Of a DNA stretch of 64,000 nucleotides, positions 10,857 to 22,809 are shown piece after piece. Positions within the stretch are counted from its first letter, which is position 1. Each line of letters opens with the position of its first letter. The stretch is from the NCBI RefSeq assembly GCF_026151205.1, contig NC_087082.1, forward strand, positions 12,130,834 through 12,194,833, read 5' to 3'. The notes under the pieces were generated by a model, which was given only the letters and a program-made list of their open reading frames with translations, was not told the origin of the DNA and did no database searches. This DNA comes from Bolinopsis microptera. Taxonomy: Eukaryota > Ctenophora > Tentaculata > Lobata > Bolinopsidae. The translations under genes and the position numbers were made by a program.

Positions 10857-11510
10857 ATGCCGAACATTTTCGGAAAAAAACGTAAAGAAAAGATCGAGAT
10901 AAAGAGATTGATTTCAACCAATGAAGCTACAAGTGAGGCACCTACACCACGGCCTCCTTTATCACCTCCCATCCCAGACCGGTCACGCTCGATGGGTGCC
11001 AACTTATCCAACCTTATTGAGCCACACCGACCTTTAGATTCCCTGCCAACGCCACTGCGTTTCAACAACCACTCTGGTGCCACGATTAGAGATATCTATG
11101 ATAATAATGTAAGATTACCTCGGCCTCCTGTACCACTCCCGCCTCCTCCTCCTCCTCTTTCTTCTATACCACCTCCCACTTTAGTCCGATCACGCTCAAC
11201 TGATTTCAACTTGTCCAACTTAGTTGAGCCCCAGCGACCCTTAGAACCCCTTCCAACTCCACTGCAATTCAATAATCATTCCGGTTCCATAATTATCGAA
11301 AAAAACGGTGCCACATTTATCAAAGATCAAAACGAGAATTATAGTGGAAGTGAAACAATAGAAAGGCATAATTGGTACCAAGGCTTCATCCTAGTAGAGA
11401 ATCAATTCGATTATCTAACAAAATCTCAAGATCCCATTCCTAACAAGATGGTTGTTGATCTCTCCATTTGTTCTAAAATGTTTGCTTCAGATAAAGATAT
11501 TAGATACTAA
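10857..11510 (+). CDS. Proline-rich, two-repeat protein of unknown function
   Basis: A single uninterrupted frame of 217 residues from an ATG. The N-terminus is basic (MPNIFGKKRKEKIEIKR). Residues about 31-78 and 88-145 are two diverged copies of one unit: a proline run, then RSRS, then (N)LSNL(I/V)EP.RPL..LPTPL.FNNHSG. The second copy carries a run of seven prolines that could bind SH3, WW or EVH1 domains. No signal peptide or membrane segment. AATAAA at 12131-12136 could end the transcript. I recognise no family. The internal repeat is good evidence that this is, or was, a protein-coding sequence. Confidence 0.6.
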   Translation: MPNIFGKKRKEKIEIKRLISTNEATSEAPTPRPPLSPPIPDRSRSMGANLSNLIEPHRPLDSLPTPLRFNNHSGATIRDIYDNNVRLPRPPVPLPPPPPPLSSIPPPTLVRSRSTDFNLSNLVEPQRPLEPLPTPLQFNNHSGSIIIEKNGATFIKDQNENYSGSETIERHNWYQGFILVENQFDYLTKSQDPIPNKMVVDLSICSKMFASDKDIRY

Positions 11511-12137
11511 TATTCCAGAAAACAGCCTCCCCGCTATGAAGATAATTTTATAATCTGAAATGTTCGTTAGACACAAAGCACAGGACGAGTCACCACCTTC
11601 AGCATCATTCCTGGCACAAATTAAACCCAGTAAACCAAATAGGAAGGACACTGGCAGCAGGTGATATGGAAACCTTTCTTCGACACTTCACCTCTAAATG
11701 GGGCTACAGCTGCTTTCTCTTACAACTTTACAACCCCGAAATGCACCGCCTATGTGACATTCTTAGCGGAGACTTTATCCTCTTATCTTACTACATAAAG
11801 TGCATGCTCATTCTCTATCATGGGGGACCTTATTGTTGAGATTAGGATCAGACGATAAAATTTAATGTTATCTCGATCCCAACTTTGTCTAATATTCTTT
11901 GGATTATGTTTAGATGGCATAATATTTGTTCTCATATTGATTAATTTACTCACCCCTAGATTCTTGTTGACTGTTCAGGTTTCATCAGATCATTCTTGTT
12001 ATATTACCTACCAAATATTGGAGAACCGAGCTTTATGCCTACAAAATATGATCAGGGATAACTCATTGCCAGTTACACTGGGGGGCTGGGGGCTTTCATC
12101 ACATGAATTCTTCACACTTTCTTGAAAATCAATAAAA

Positions 12138-12757
12138 ACGAATGTGTGCTTTATAATCCTTGTATTGTGATATAAAAAATCAATTTATCAGATGAAAATG
12201 TTTATAATCCTTGTCAATATTCTAGTATCACTGCATTCTCTTTAAGTTTAAGCTTATCTAAAAATGGTCACACTTTACTTAATCTTTTCTTAAAACAACT
12301 TTACATTGGACACAAATTGTATTCATTAAAAACATGAAATTTGGACCAGAATTAACTTCAGAGAAAACCTGAGCCGACTGTATGGAGGGGGAGAAGCTGT
12401 GTGCAAAATACAACAGCGATTTTTGATGGCTCTACATGTGATGGGTACGTGATTTTCTTGGTTAAATCATATTTTTAAATAATATCAGTAGCAGAGTACA
12501 ATTCTTCCTCATGTGGTATTTTTAAAACTTTTAAATTTACCCCACGTATTACTTCATGATGTCGTTTCTTTTAATTATATTATTATGGGTAGATGGATCA
12601 GAAAGGTTATTGAAAAGTGTCATTTGTGATCATTGATCCATTTACAAATTGTCAAGAAATACTAACTGCAGCACTGATTGATATTTAAGAGGATATGGTT
12701 TAAAGTTGATGCTGTTGGTATTCCATGAAAGTTTCATATCATTGTTTGTCCATTTAT
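12138..12757. other. No gene seen
   Basis: AT-rich spacer between the proline-rich gene's likely poly(A) signal and the start of the duplicated block. Confidence 0.4.
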
Positions 12758-13309
12758 TAGCGTGGAGTAAGTTTACTGTTTAGAGCAGTTATATTATTAT
12801 TTGTGTAAGACTGATATCCCTCAATTCCTCAAGTCTCCTCTGATCTATAATTATTCAAATAGGGCAAGAATCAAGATACGGTACATATAGATTGTACTTT
12901 AAATATTCCCTATACAAATGATGATGATTCCTTGACTGTAAGGGGTTCGCTTGGAATCACTGGTCCAAACGTGACCTTACGTTGGTGAGATGGAAAATTA
13001 CTAAATCATCGCGAGTTTTATTTCAGAACATGTAGTTACATGTCGAGATTTCTCATCTCAGAACTCCCATCTTGGAGAACTTTTGGTGGGTAACTTTATC
13101 AATCTTTTTGAAAGTTTTACTAGCCCGACGTCTCGCCAGCTGGATCAGAAAACACAGTCCTTAAACTTAACATAATCCCAAAAGCTGAGTTAATTCAGCC
13201 AGAACATACCAGCGGAAGAATAATCCGGTCGATTTTATAATAAATCTCGTTAGCTCTATAAGATGCCAACAAGGAAGATAAAATGATGGTGACCGATAAA
13301 TCTACAGTT

Positions 13310-13980
13310 TAGTCAGTGTAATAAGCGCCAAGCGCGAGCACAGAACTTTTTTTCTCCGATTTCGATAAATTTGGTACCAAAAGTTGTCTAAAAATGTGAA
13401 TAAAATAAATCCACCGTGTAGCAATTTTCGGAAAAAATGCTACACGGCGCTTGTTCGCCGCGCGTGCTTTTTTCGCACAAATTTTTAGTTTTTGGTCTAT
13501 AACTTTCACATCTTAAATTATTATCACATAGTTATTATGGTATCGTAATCAACTTATCGAGACGAAACTTTTAGTACTAATATTTTAAGATTTAAAGGAT
13601 TTTTTTTCAAAAGTTTTTAATCTGAACACAAGGGTCCCCCCTTGTGTACAATTTTGAACAAATTTTCAAAAAATTTGGTGCTTTAAATATTATAATTTTG
13701 GTACCAAAAGTTGCGTCTGATTAAGCTCATTACGATTCTGTAAGAATTATTTCAAAATATTCAATATTTTAGGAGTTATAGACATTTCAAGCAATAAATT
13801 AACCATTTTTCGTCCATAGTACACTTTTGCAATGCACAGGAGGCCCACATACATCTCGACGAATCGTGCTACACGGTGAATTTTCATTATTCACAGTTAA
13901 AGGCAACTTTTGGTACCAAATTTATCAAAATCAGAGACAAAAAATTCTGTGCCAACTCATGGCGCTTATTACATAGACTA
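13310..13980. mobile_element. DNA transposon with about 115-bp terminal inverted repeats
   Basis: Absent from copy 2 of the duplication, which reads straight across this site. The ends TAGTC..TGTAATAAGCGCCA and their complement start inverted repeats that continue imperfectly for about 115 bp, including GATAAATTTGGTACCAAAAG. No clean target duplication is visible. The interior holds ACAAGGGTCCCCCCTTGT and flanking sequence shared with the elements at 52214 and 62175. No transposase. Confidence 0.7.
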
Positions 13981-14356
13981 GTTAGTTCATGTCCACTCTG
14001 CACTGCAATTATCGATTGTGCTTTTCACTGCACTGCCGCGGTGCTACTATTGCACATTTCAACACCCTGTCAACATAACATTAAGAATAAGACTTTGTTT
14101 AACTTCTAATTCAAAAGCTCTAATGTTAATAATTAATGTGCTGTCGGTCTATGATGGTGACCACTCCCACCTGCTGATGTTACAGTTCTCTCAGACCTCA
14201 GTTTGTTATTTAATCTCTAAAAATAGCAACACGGTCCTGTTTTGAAGTGTCCAGCATCTTGAATGTTGAAGCCACGAGGTTTAGAAATTATACAAATTTA
14301 TAACAATGAACGTAATTTTAGTCTCGTCATCATCAGACTTATGTGGCGTGCAGCTC

Positions 14357-14362
14357 TATAAA
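14357..14362 (+). promoter_or_regulatory. Possible TATA box, coiled-coil gene copy 1
   Basis: TATAAA in GCTCTATAAACC, about 190 bp before the ATG, conserved in copy 2 at 22614. Conservation in a recent duplicate adds little weight. Confidence 0.3.
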
Positions 14363-14552
14363 CCAAAAAACTATTGCATTGAACGGGTTGGTCAAATTTT
14401 TGATAAACTATTACACGAAACAATTCCTCTAACACGACAGAAATTAGAAAGTACAATAGTAACCACCTCATCAGGTTTTTGTATCCATACGCACACCTAG
14501 ACTAGATAAGAGACTAGAAACACAATTATTATTAATTCTACAATTCGAATTT

Positions 14553-16000
14553 ATGATGAAGTTTCTTATCTTTGTAACTTTTTTAGTCGGAGTATTATAT
14601 GCAGCAAAGTCAAAGAAGTCTAAGGATGGGACAAAGCAGCTGTTACAGGCGATAAAAAATGAGCTGAGTGAGCTCAAGAAGGGACAAGGAGTTCTTGGAG
14701 AGAAGATTCAGTCACTTGACGAGGGACAAGAGGTACTCGGAGAGAAGATCCAGTCTCTTGATGACGGACAAGGAGTACTCGGAGAGAAGATCCAGTCCCT
14801 TGATGACGGACAAGGCGTACTTGGAGAGAAGATTCAGTCCCTTGAGAAAAAGCTAGAAAAGGCGGGGACCTGGCGCCTGGGGATGAACATCAATCCTGCC
14901 GACGGACACATATTCGGATACACTGTCGGTAAGAAATTATTATCATGCTTTTTGAATTGGGAGATTTAATTGTCGCCATTTTGTGCCATCGATTTTGGGG
15001 ATTTCCCGACAAAAAATGAAAATTAAAGTAAATTTTATGTCGAAAGTGTCAAAAATAGTGAATTTTTCATCGTGGTACTGGTAATGGTATCGAGAAAAAT
15101 TATTCAAATTATAGAAATGAATGGGCGAATGTCGAATCTGCGTTCGTTATCTTTATCATTTACAGGACAATAACCCAACACCATCAGGCTGAATTGATTA
15201 TCCTCAGGATGGGCCACTGGTATTGATATTGGAAGTGATGATGAAGCCCTAACCAAGGACTACTTGAGTGCAAAAGTGTGGGTTACACCAGCAAACTGCA
15301 TTGCTATTGTGAGACATCAGCGAGGTGTTGTGGATGCTGTGAAGGTCTTCAAGTTCAAAGTCCCGGGAGAATCACTCAGTACAAGGTAAGCACAATTTTC
15401 CCCAGGAACTAAGCCTCTGCCTGGATTTGGCTAAACCACTTGCAATCTGTCATAAAATCTTTTCAAATCAAGATCTAATTCTTATGGATTTTCAGAGATT
15501 ATAATTTTTGATAACATAACTTTGTTCAGGTTCGGGCTGAAAAACATGAACCCGGGCAGACAAATTGTTACTCAAGGAGGGCCAATCCAGGAGTCAGTTG
15601 CCGATGATGCTGATAATTTGGGAGACGATCCTATATTCTCTGTTGGTGGAGACCTCGCTTTTAACTGGACATATAGCAATAACGGCTGTAGAATTGCACT
15701 CACTGAAGGACACCTCTCTGGAGCTGATGTGAATGACGACAACACACACGGCCTTGGAAATGACTTTGGCATCAACCCACTCACAGACACCATTAACAGT
15801 GTCTGGGCTCACGATATTTCAAACATACAGGACTGTCCAATGCCAGCCTGTAAGACGTGAGACTACAGGGAACAGATCATGAAACAGGACCACATTTTAA
15901 AAGTGGGCCCGTTTACGGGAACTATGCAATCTATGTTTCATTTGACTCGGAGAAGTTCCCCCTGCCTGGTGACAAGCTTAGTCTGAAGATTGAGATGTAG
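14553..16000 (+). pseudogene. Secreted coiled-coil protein, copy 1, frameshifted near its end
   Basis: Three exons with consistent phases: 14553-14928, 15208-15385, 15530-16000. Exon 1 gives a signal peptide (MMKFLIFVTFLVGVLYA) and four 14-residue repeats of the type GQGVLGEKIQSLDD, two heptads each, predicting a coiled coil and oligomerisation. Exons 2 and 3 encode a C-terminal domain of about 200 residues (WATGIDIGSDDEALTKDY onward) that I do not recognise. Relative to copy 2 one base is missing near 15853 (TGTAAGACGTGAG versus TGTAAGGACGTGAG), so the frame stops at 15860 and about the last 45 residues, ending LSLKIEM, are lost. AATAAA at 16176-16181. It could still make a truncated secreted product. 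Confidence 0.75.
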
Positions 16001-16560
16001 AGGGACTACTTTACAAGGAAGGACGATGGACTGAATGATATAGATATCTAGAATATTTTATAAATTCCTGACATTAATCCTCTTTTTCGTGAGAATCTTT
16101 CTGCAACAATTGTGATGTGACTCCATGGTTTTTATTCCATTATATTCATTAATTTGTTTAACTTAGACTGTGAAAAATAAATTATCAGCCATTGTACTCA
16201 ATCAAATACAAAAAATGTATTTCAGAATAGAAATTTATTAACGCTCCAGAACTAAATTTTAACCTTAATAGAGGGAAATGTAAAATACTAAGTGCTTAGG
16301 TGCACGTGCGTATATGCAGAGTTACAGTGTTGTACTGTTGTGATCTAGATTACTCCTCAGAGTCTGGAGCACTTTGAGGTTTATTCAGGTCCGGTTATTT
16401 TTTGTCAAAGACATTTCAGGGCATATTAATAAATTCGAGCGCTGTCGTTTAATTTGATTAGAAGTTCTATTGTGATTTATTTCATTAAGAGGTTGTTCCA
16501 CCTTTGATCAGCGCAACAGTTAAATTTATGCAATTAATACTTTGATATATCTTTTAGGAT

Positions 16561-17967
16561 TTAATTGTGGGGGAAAGAAAATAGTATGGTAATTCGGGTG
16601 CACGGTAAATCGTGGATTTGACTTTTGAGTGGATCACATGGTTTCTCTCTGCACAGTACAGGTTTCAAATTATGGGTTATAAATTAAGCCTGACAACCTT
16701 GCTTGACATCTGGGACCCATTTATAAGCCGTATTTCAAAGGATAACGTGATATCAAATTATGATTATCATATATAGTATATACAAGGGTCTCCCCAGTAT
16801 CCGTATGTCCGATAGTCTCCACTGAGCCCTTGTTGTTTTCCAATCAACATGTTTCTTAAAATACCAAATACCAATGCAAAATACAATTTTAAATCATTCA
16901 GAGTTATATTAATGAAGGTTTTTGAAGGGAACTGTTTCAGTTGAACCACCTAATTCATTCACAGACAGTTCAATTATATTCCTCATAACTATTACTGAAA
17001 CCTCTTCATAGTTTGTTAAATCTATTGTCTATCGTTAGTTCAACACTATTACTTGATTAAACAGTATTACACAACTATATTATTTACATTTTAGATGTAG
17101 CCCTATCCTTAAATACTAACAATATGTCCGCATGGAGTCGTGAGCATTGAGAACATTAGTCAAATTTTAAACTCTTATATGAATACGTGATAAGAAGTGA
17201 AGTAATAATTATAGTCAAAATGTAAAAACTATAGAGTAATAAAACTCGATGAAGCACAAATAACAAAATTAAAATGGTAGATCAGAGCATATTCCATAAC
17301 TAATAGATTACGAAAGTATTTAACTTTGGAAAGCGGGTTTAATACGAGAAGATGTGTCGATTTTTCTCAATTGTTGCCACCAAGTATTCATTTACAAATA
17401 ATCGATGATCTATTGTAGTTTGTACGTTACGTTTGATCGATGTAATAATCCTAAAGATTCAAGACACAATGTGAAATAACGCCGAATAACGAATTATTTT
17501 ACATCTTAATAGGGTAACTCAGTGTATGAGTGAGTGGTTAGCCAAAACTTTGCACCACGCTTAGTAATGCACCCCCCCCCCTGTACAGTCAGGGAATGTT
17601 CATCTTTACCATTTTATGATAACTGAATTCAACTACGATAGAACTATAGAAGACAGTATACATTATACAAGTATAAAGTAACATTTGATTATATAACTGC
17701 ATCATTACATAGTTAAATCTACAGCACCTAGTCACTTCATTACTCAGAATATTTATACTATGATCAGATGTGATGGTTTATTTGTATATTACTGCTAACA
17801 GTAACACACTAATTATATACCTTTATCTGAAAATCCACGAGACACAGTGCGAACGTTCCTGCATGAGCACATGTCAGCTTCTATAGGTCTGAATATTATA
17901 AAAGTTTTACAAAATATGTAGATAATAGAACAGTTACTAAGATCGAATGCTGTTTTCACAAATTAGA
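16561..17967. other. No gene seen
   Basis: AT-rich DNA with many in-frame stops. A poly-C run lies near 17573. No recognised repeat boundary. Confidence 0.4.
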
Positions 17968-18125
17968 CGCCGGTAGGTTTCGCCGGTAGGTTTCGCCGGT
18001 AGGTTTCGCCGGTAGGTTTCGCCGGTAGGTTTCGCCGGTAGGTTTCGCCGGTAGGTTTCGCCGGTAGGTTTCGCCGGTAGGTTTCGCCGGTAGGTTTCGC
18101 CGGTAGGTTTCGCCGTTAGGTTTCG
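17968..18125. repeat. Minisatellite, 13-bp unit GCCGGTAGGTTTC
   Basis: About 12 nearly perfect head-to-tail copies of a 13-bp unit. The last unit differs by one base. The open frame on the minus strand (ETYRRNLPAKPTG) is a by-product of the repeat. Confidence 0.95.
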
Positions 18126-18164
18126 GGCCCACGCCGCCTAGGACTGGTTTACCCACGGCGGACA

Positions 18165-21130
18165 AGCCTACTAGCTTGCTGTCAATAAACTAAATATTCA
18201 CTCCTGCTTGAGCGAGCGCATGCACCTGAACCGCTGAACGCTAACAGGGTGCATAGTCAGCTGTCTCTTTTACAGAAAAACTCAGTTACATTCTTGAACG
18301 GTGCGAGAGTCTTGGTAATATCTTTAGCTAACTCAGTCTCTCCTGCATCCAGTTTTAGATTGCCTAGCTCCAATTCATCTAAACTTCCGTGCACTGCATC
18401 AATTATCCGGTCATATCTATTGACGGGGCATGTTTTACATTTTCTTATTGTCCTGCTGGTAAGTGGTAGTGGTTTGTTGACCAGCCTCATAGAGTTAGCT
18501 CCGTGAGGCTGGTCAGCATACCTACAGTATATTGCATATTTTTTACACGCTAGCCTAACCAGCTGATGAGCATGTTGATTATCATGACATAAATGTTATT
18601 TATAATGAATCTGGTTACTATAACAATAAAACCACAATTTACCGTGGAATTCGGACGTGCCACAGTTAAACTTAAAATTTGAGTGAGCCGCCCTGTCAGG
18701 CTGTCAATAGCTGTCTAGGATCTAGTCGGCTCGTAAATGTAAAACCGCCGGATTTGACCCGGTGCCGGGGTTTCTAATAATGATCATAGTTCCATACCTC
18801 GGTAGCTATTCCAACGATAGAAATCCTATCTTGATTCACGGCCATGATGAATGGATTTCCAGTCAATTTCATTCGAAGTCGAATCACTTCGGGCTTATCT
18901 TGATAGCTTCGAGCTATTGTAAAGTGTAATCGCTAAATATCGGACGATTTACGTACTAAAGTTCGACAGCTAAAGTTCGTGGTTTTCGAGTGTCACTATA
19001 CTACTATACTAATAAACGTTATAAATTCGAGATCCTGGTGGATACTGGTGGACCTGACAAGGATTAAGTTTGACCCATTTTCCCGAGCTAACTGTCAATA
19101 AACTAAATAATCACTTTTGATTGAGTGAGCATGCTGTCTCTTTTACAGAAAAACTCAGTTACATTCTTGAACGGTGCGAGAGTCTTGGTAATGTCTTTAG
19201 CTAACTCAGTCTCTCCTGCATCCAGTTTTAAATTGCCTAGCTCCAAGTCATCTAAAATTCCGTGCACTGCATCTTTATCCGGTCAGATCCCTCCTGCAAC
19301 ATACTGCACAGTAACGGGTTTTGTAGTCTCGTTGCAGTCTGAGTTCCTTTCCGTGCTTCAACAAACAACAACAACTACATCTGACCATACAACCTCCGAG
19401 TTACCTGCTAGATGCGATAACGCAACATTTCAATTTTCACTGCCTCAAATTAATATACACATCCCATCACACTGCAAATTTTGCTAGCAGTAGCACCGGG
19501 TTTTAACTTGGGAAATCATCGCCGATAATATCGGTTGGCAACCCTAATCTTGATAGCTTTGAGCAACTAAAGTTCGTGGCTTTCAAGTGTCACCATACTA
19601 TAACTACACTACCATGTGTCTGGAGCCGTTGGGACGCTCAATGTAAATAGTCCATCCCCCCCTGGGTTTTACCAGGTGACATTTAGATCCACCGCTGTAG
19701 TATCTGTTGTTATCTATCAGTATCATACGTTCAATAATCACTGTTCTCACAGTGACCTGTTACTTTGGTCGGCACCTCTGCTGGATCTGCATGAGATCAA
19801 ATGAGGAATTGAGAGGGTACACGTGAACGCTAACAGTGTGCATTAGCATAGTCAGCACATGACCCGTGAAGCAAATTCTTAGTTGCCTGTTAAAATTCCT
19901 TCCCCATTTATCGTCTTAGTTGACGATACCATTTTTAATCAATCTTCAGTCAGGACTTTAAACCAGAGGTACGATCCATAATTGGCATCCGTACGGCAAA
20001 TAAAAAGTGTTGTGAAGCGTTTATACACTTATTACACACGTTCATCAAGTTATTATGTTAGTGTTATACACAATTGTAAGCTTCTTTGTAAACATTAACA
20101 ATTATAGCCTCGCGAAACAAAGGATAATATTTCTACTAATGTTAATGTGCGCTGAAACTTATTGACGGGGCATGTTTTAAATTTTCTTATTGTCCTGCTG
20201 TTAGTGGTTTGTTGACCAGCCTCATAGAGTTAGCTCCACGAGGCTGGTCAGCATACCTACAATTTATTGCATATTTTTTACACGCTACCTAACCAACTGA
20301 TGAGCATGTTGATTATCTTGACATAAATGTTATTTATAATGAATCTGGTTACTATAACAATAAAACCTCAATTTACCGCGGAATTCGGACGTGTCACAGT
20401 TAAAATTTGAGTGAGCCGCCCTGTCAGGCTGTCAATAGCTGTCTAGGAGCTAGTCGGCTCGTAAATGTAAAACCGCCGGATATGACCGGTGCCGGGGTTT
20501 CTCATAATGATCATAGTTCCATACCTCTGTAGCTATTCCCACGATAGAAATCCTATCTTGATTAACGGCCATGATGAATGGATTTCCAGTAGATTTCATT
20601 CGAAGTCGAATCACTTTATAATGAACGTTATAAATTCGAGATCCTGGTGGAACCTACAGGTGGACATGACAAGGATTAATTATGACCCATTTTCCCGAGC
20701 TAACTGTCAATAAACTAATTAATCACTTTTGAGTGAGCATGCTGTCTCTTTTACACAATAACTCAGTTACAGTCTTGAACGGTGCGAGAGTCTTGGTATT
20801 GTCTTTAGCTTACTTAGTCTCTCCTGCATCCAGTTATAGATTGCCTAGCTCTAAGTCATCTAAAATTCCGTGAACTGCATCAGTTATCCGGTCATATCTC
20901 TCCAACATACTGCACAACCATGAGCTCCAACGGGTTTTGTAGTCTCGTTACAGTCTGAGTTCCTTTCCGTGCTTCAACAAACAACAATTACTAAGTCTGA
21001 CCATACAACCTCCAAGTTACCTACTAGATGCAATAACGCAACATTTCAATTTTCACTGTCACAAATTCATACACATTACATTTACACACTGTCACTATAA
21101 CACAGAACGCCAGCATACCATCACACTGCA
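18165..21130. repeat. Degenerate direct repeats with hAT-like coding relics
   Basis: Three partial copies of a unit of about 0.8-1.7 kb begin near 18165, 19080 and 20150-20690. Shared blocks start TCTCTTTTACA, TTGACGGGGCATGTTTTA and TAATGATCATAGTTCC. On the minus strand a repeated piece reads LAKDITKTLAPFKNVTEFF, preceded by DAGE, which resembles the region of hAT transposases just before their C-terminal dimerisation segment. The similarity is short and from memory. All copies are broken. No terminal repeats were found. Confidence 0.5.
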
Positions 21131-21267
21131 AATTATGCTAGCACTGGGTTTTAACTTTACAAACAGAGAAATAGATTCGAAAAATATGTTAAATGATGGC
21201 CATTTTACCATAATAAAATTTGGTCGATTATCGCGATAATTCTCGAAAATTATCGGCCCATGGAGAT

Positions 21268-21600
21268 GACTGTTAGATCAGCGAACTGGTTCATACCGTA
21301 CGTAGCTGTTCCTTGCTCTGCCCTGGAATAAACAGGTACATTTTGTTATCCAATTAAACCTGTACATTCAGCTGTGACTCTAAGGTAGACGGATAAGGTT
21401 GAAGTAAATTTAATATTGAAAGTAGATCAGTATAAAAGTATATTTCCTCACTTGTTGTAGAGTTCCCATTTAGCCATGTTCCTGTAAAAGGTCCAATATC
21501 TGACATTGTGTTCCTCCTCAGTTTCGTATACATGTCTATAACATTTAGTTTTAAACTTTAAAGTAATAATAATGTATGTTTTTACTAAGGTTAGAAATCG
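21268..21600 (-). pseudogene. Cathepsin F gene fragment (start of exon 3, intron 2, exon 2)
   Basis: Closely matches 27375-27700 of the intact protease gene, including the beginning of exon 3 (AEQGTATYGMNQFADL), intron 2 and exon 2 (VYETEEEHNV). Homology stops abruptly at 21600, exactly where copy 2 of the other duplication begins. It has no active-site exon and cannot encode an enzyme. Confidence 0.85.
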
Positions 21601-22613
21601 TTAGCGTGGAGTTCATTTACTTTTTAGAGCACTTATATTATTATTTGTGTAAGACTGATGTCCCTCAATTCCTCAAGTCTCCTCTTATCTTTAATTATTC
21701 AAATAGGGCAAGATGTTGTCCTTAGTTCATAATTTAGTACGTTGATATATTTGATATAGACCATTTGCCTTATCACTTTGGTTTTTAGAATAACTTTGAG
21801 ACAAGTAATAAACTCATATAGATTTTTAGGTACGGTACATATAGATTGTGCTTTAAATATTCCCGATACAAATGATGATGATTCCTTGACTGTAAGGGGT
21901 TCGCTTGGAATCACTGGTCCAAACGTGACCTTACGTTGGTGAGATGAAAAATGACTAAATCATCGCGAGTTTTATTTCAGAACATGTAGTTACACGTTGA
22001 GATTTCAGAACTCCCATCTTGGAGAACTTTTGGTGGGTAACTTTATCAATCTTTTTGAAAGTTTTACTAGCCCGACGTCTCGCCAGCTGGATCAGAAAAC
22101 ACAGTCCTTAAACTTAACATAATCCCAAGAGCTGAGTTAATTCAGCCAGAACATACCAGCGGAAGAATAATCCGGTCGATTTTATAATAAATCTCGTTAG
22201 CTCTATAAGATGCCAACAAGGAACAGAAAATGGTGGTGACCGATAAATCTTCATGTCCACTCTGCACTGCAATTATCGATTGTGCTTTTCACTGCACTGC
22301 CGGTGCTACTATTGCACATTTCAACACCCTGTCAACATAACATTAAGACTTTGTTTAACTTCTAATTGAAAAGCTCTAATGTTAATAATTAATGTGCTGT
22401 CGGTCTATGATGGTGACCACTCCCACCTGCTGATGTTACAGTTCTCTCAGACCTCAGTTTGTTATTTAATCTCTAAAAATAGCAACACGGTCCTGTTTTG
22501 AAGTGTCCAGCATCTTGAATGTTGAAGCCACGAGGTTAAGAAATTATACAAATTTATAACAATGAACGTAATTAGTCTCATCATCATCATCAGACTTATG
22601 TGGCGTGCAGCTC

Positions 22614-22619
22614 TATAAA
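22614..22619 (+). promoter_or_regulatory. Possible TATA box, coiled-coil gene copy 2
   Basis: TATAAA at the same relative position as in copy 1, about 190 bp before the ATG. Confidence 0.3.
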
Positions 22620-22809
22620 CCAAAAAACTATTGCATTGAACGGGTTGGTCAAATTTTCGATAAACTATCACACGAAAAAAGTCCTCTAACACGACAGAAA
22701 TTAGAAAGTACAATAGTAACCACCTCATCAGGTTTTTGTATCCATACGCACACCTAGATTAGATAAGAGACTGGAAACACAATTATCATTAATTCTACAA
22801 TTCGAATTT

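Larger units (their letters stand above)
12758..16560 (+). repeat. Segmental duplication, copy 1
   Basis: Matches 21601-25375 over nearly its whole length at high identity, covering upstream region, three exons, introns and 3' region of the coiled-coil gene. Copy 1 has an extra 0.67-kb transposon at 13310-13980. Copy 2 has an extra hAT element and more coiled-coil repeats. Confidence 0.9.

Noticed and set aside
11865-12125. 86-codon frame with a hydrophobic N-terminus
   Set aside because: No family, no splice context, and it sits in the likely 3' region of the proline-rich gene.
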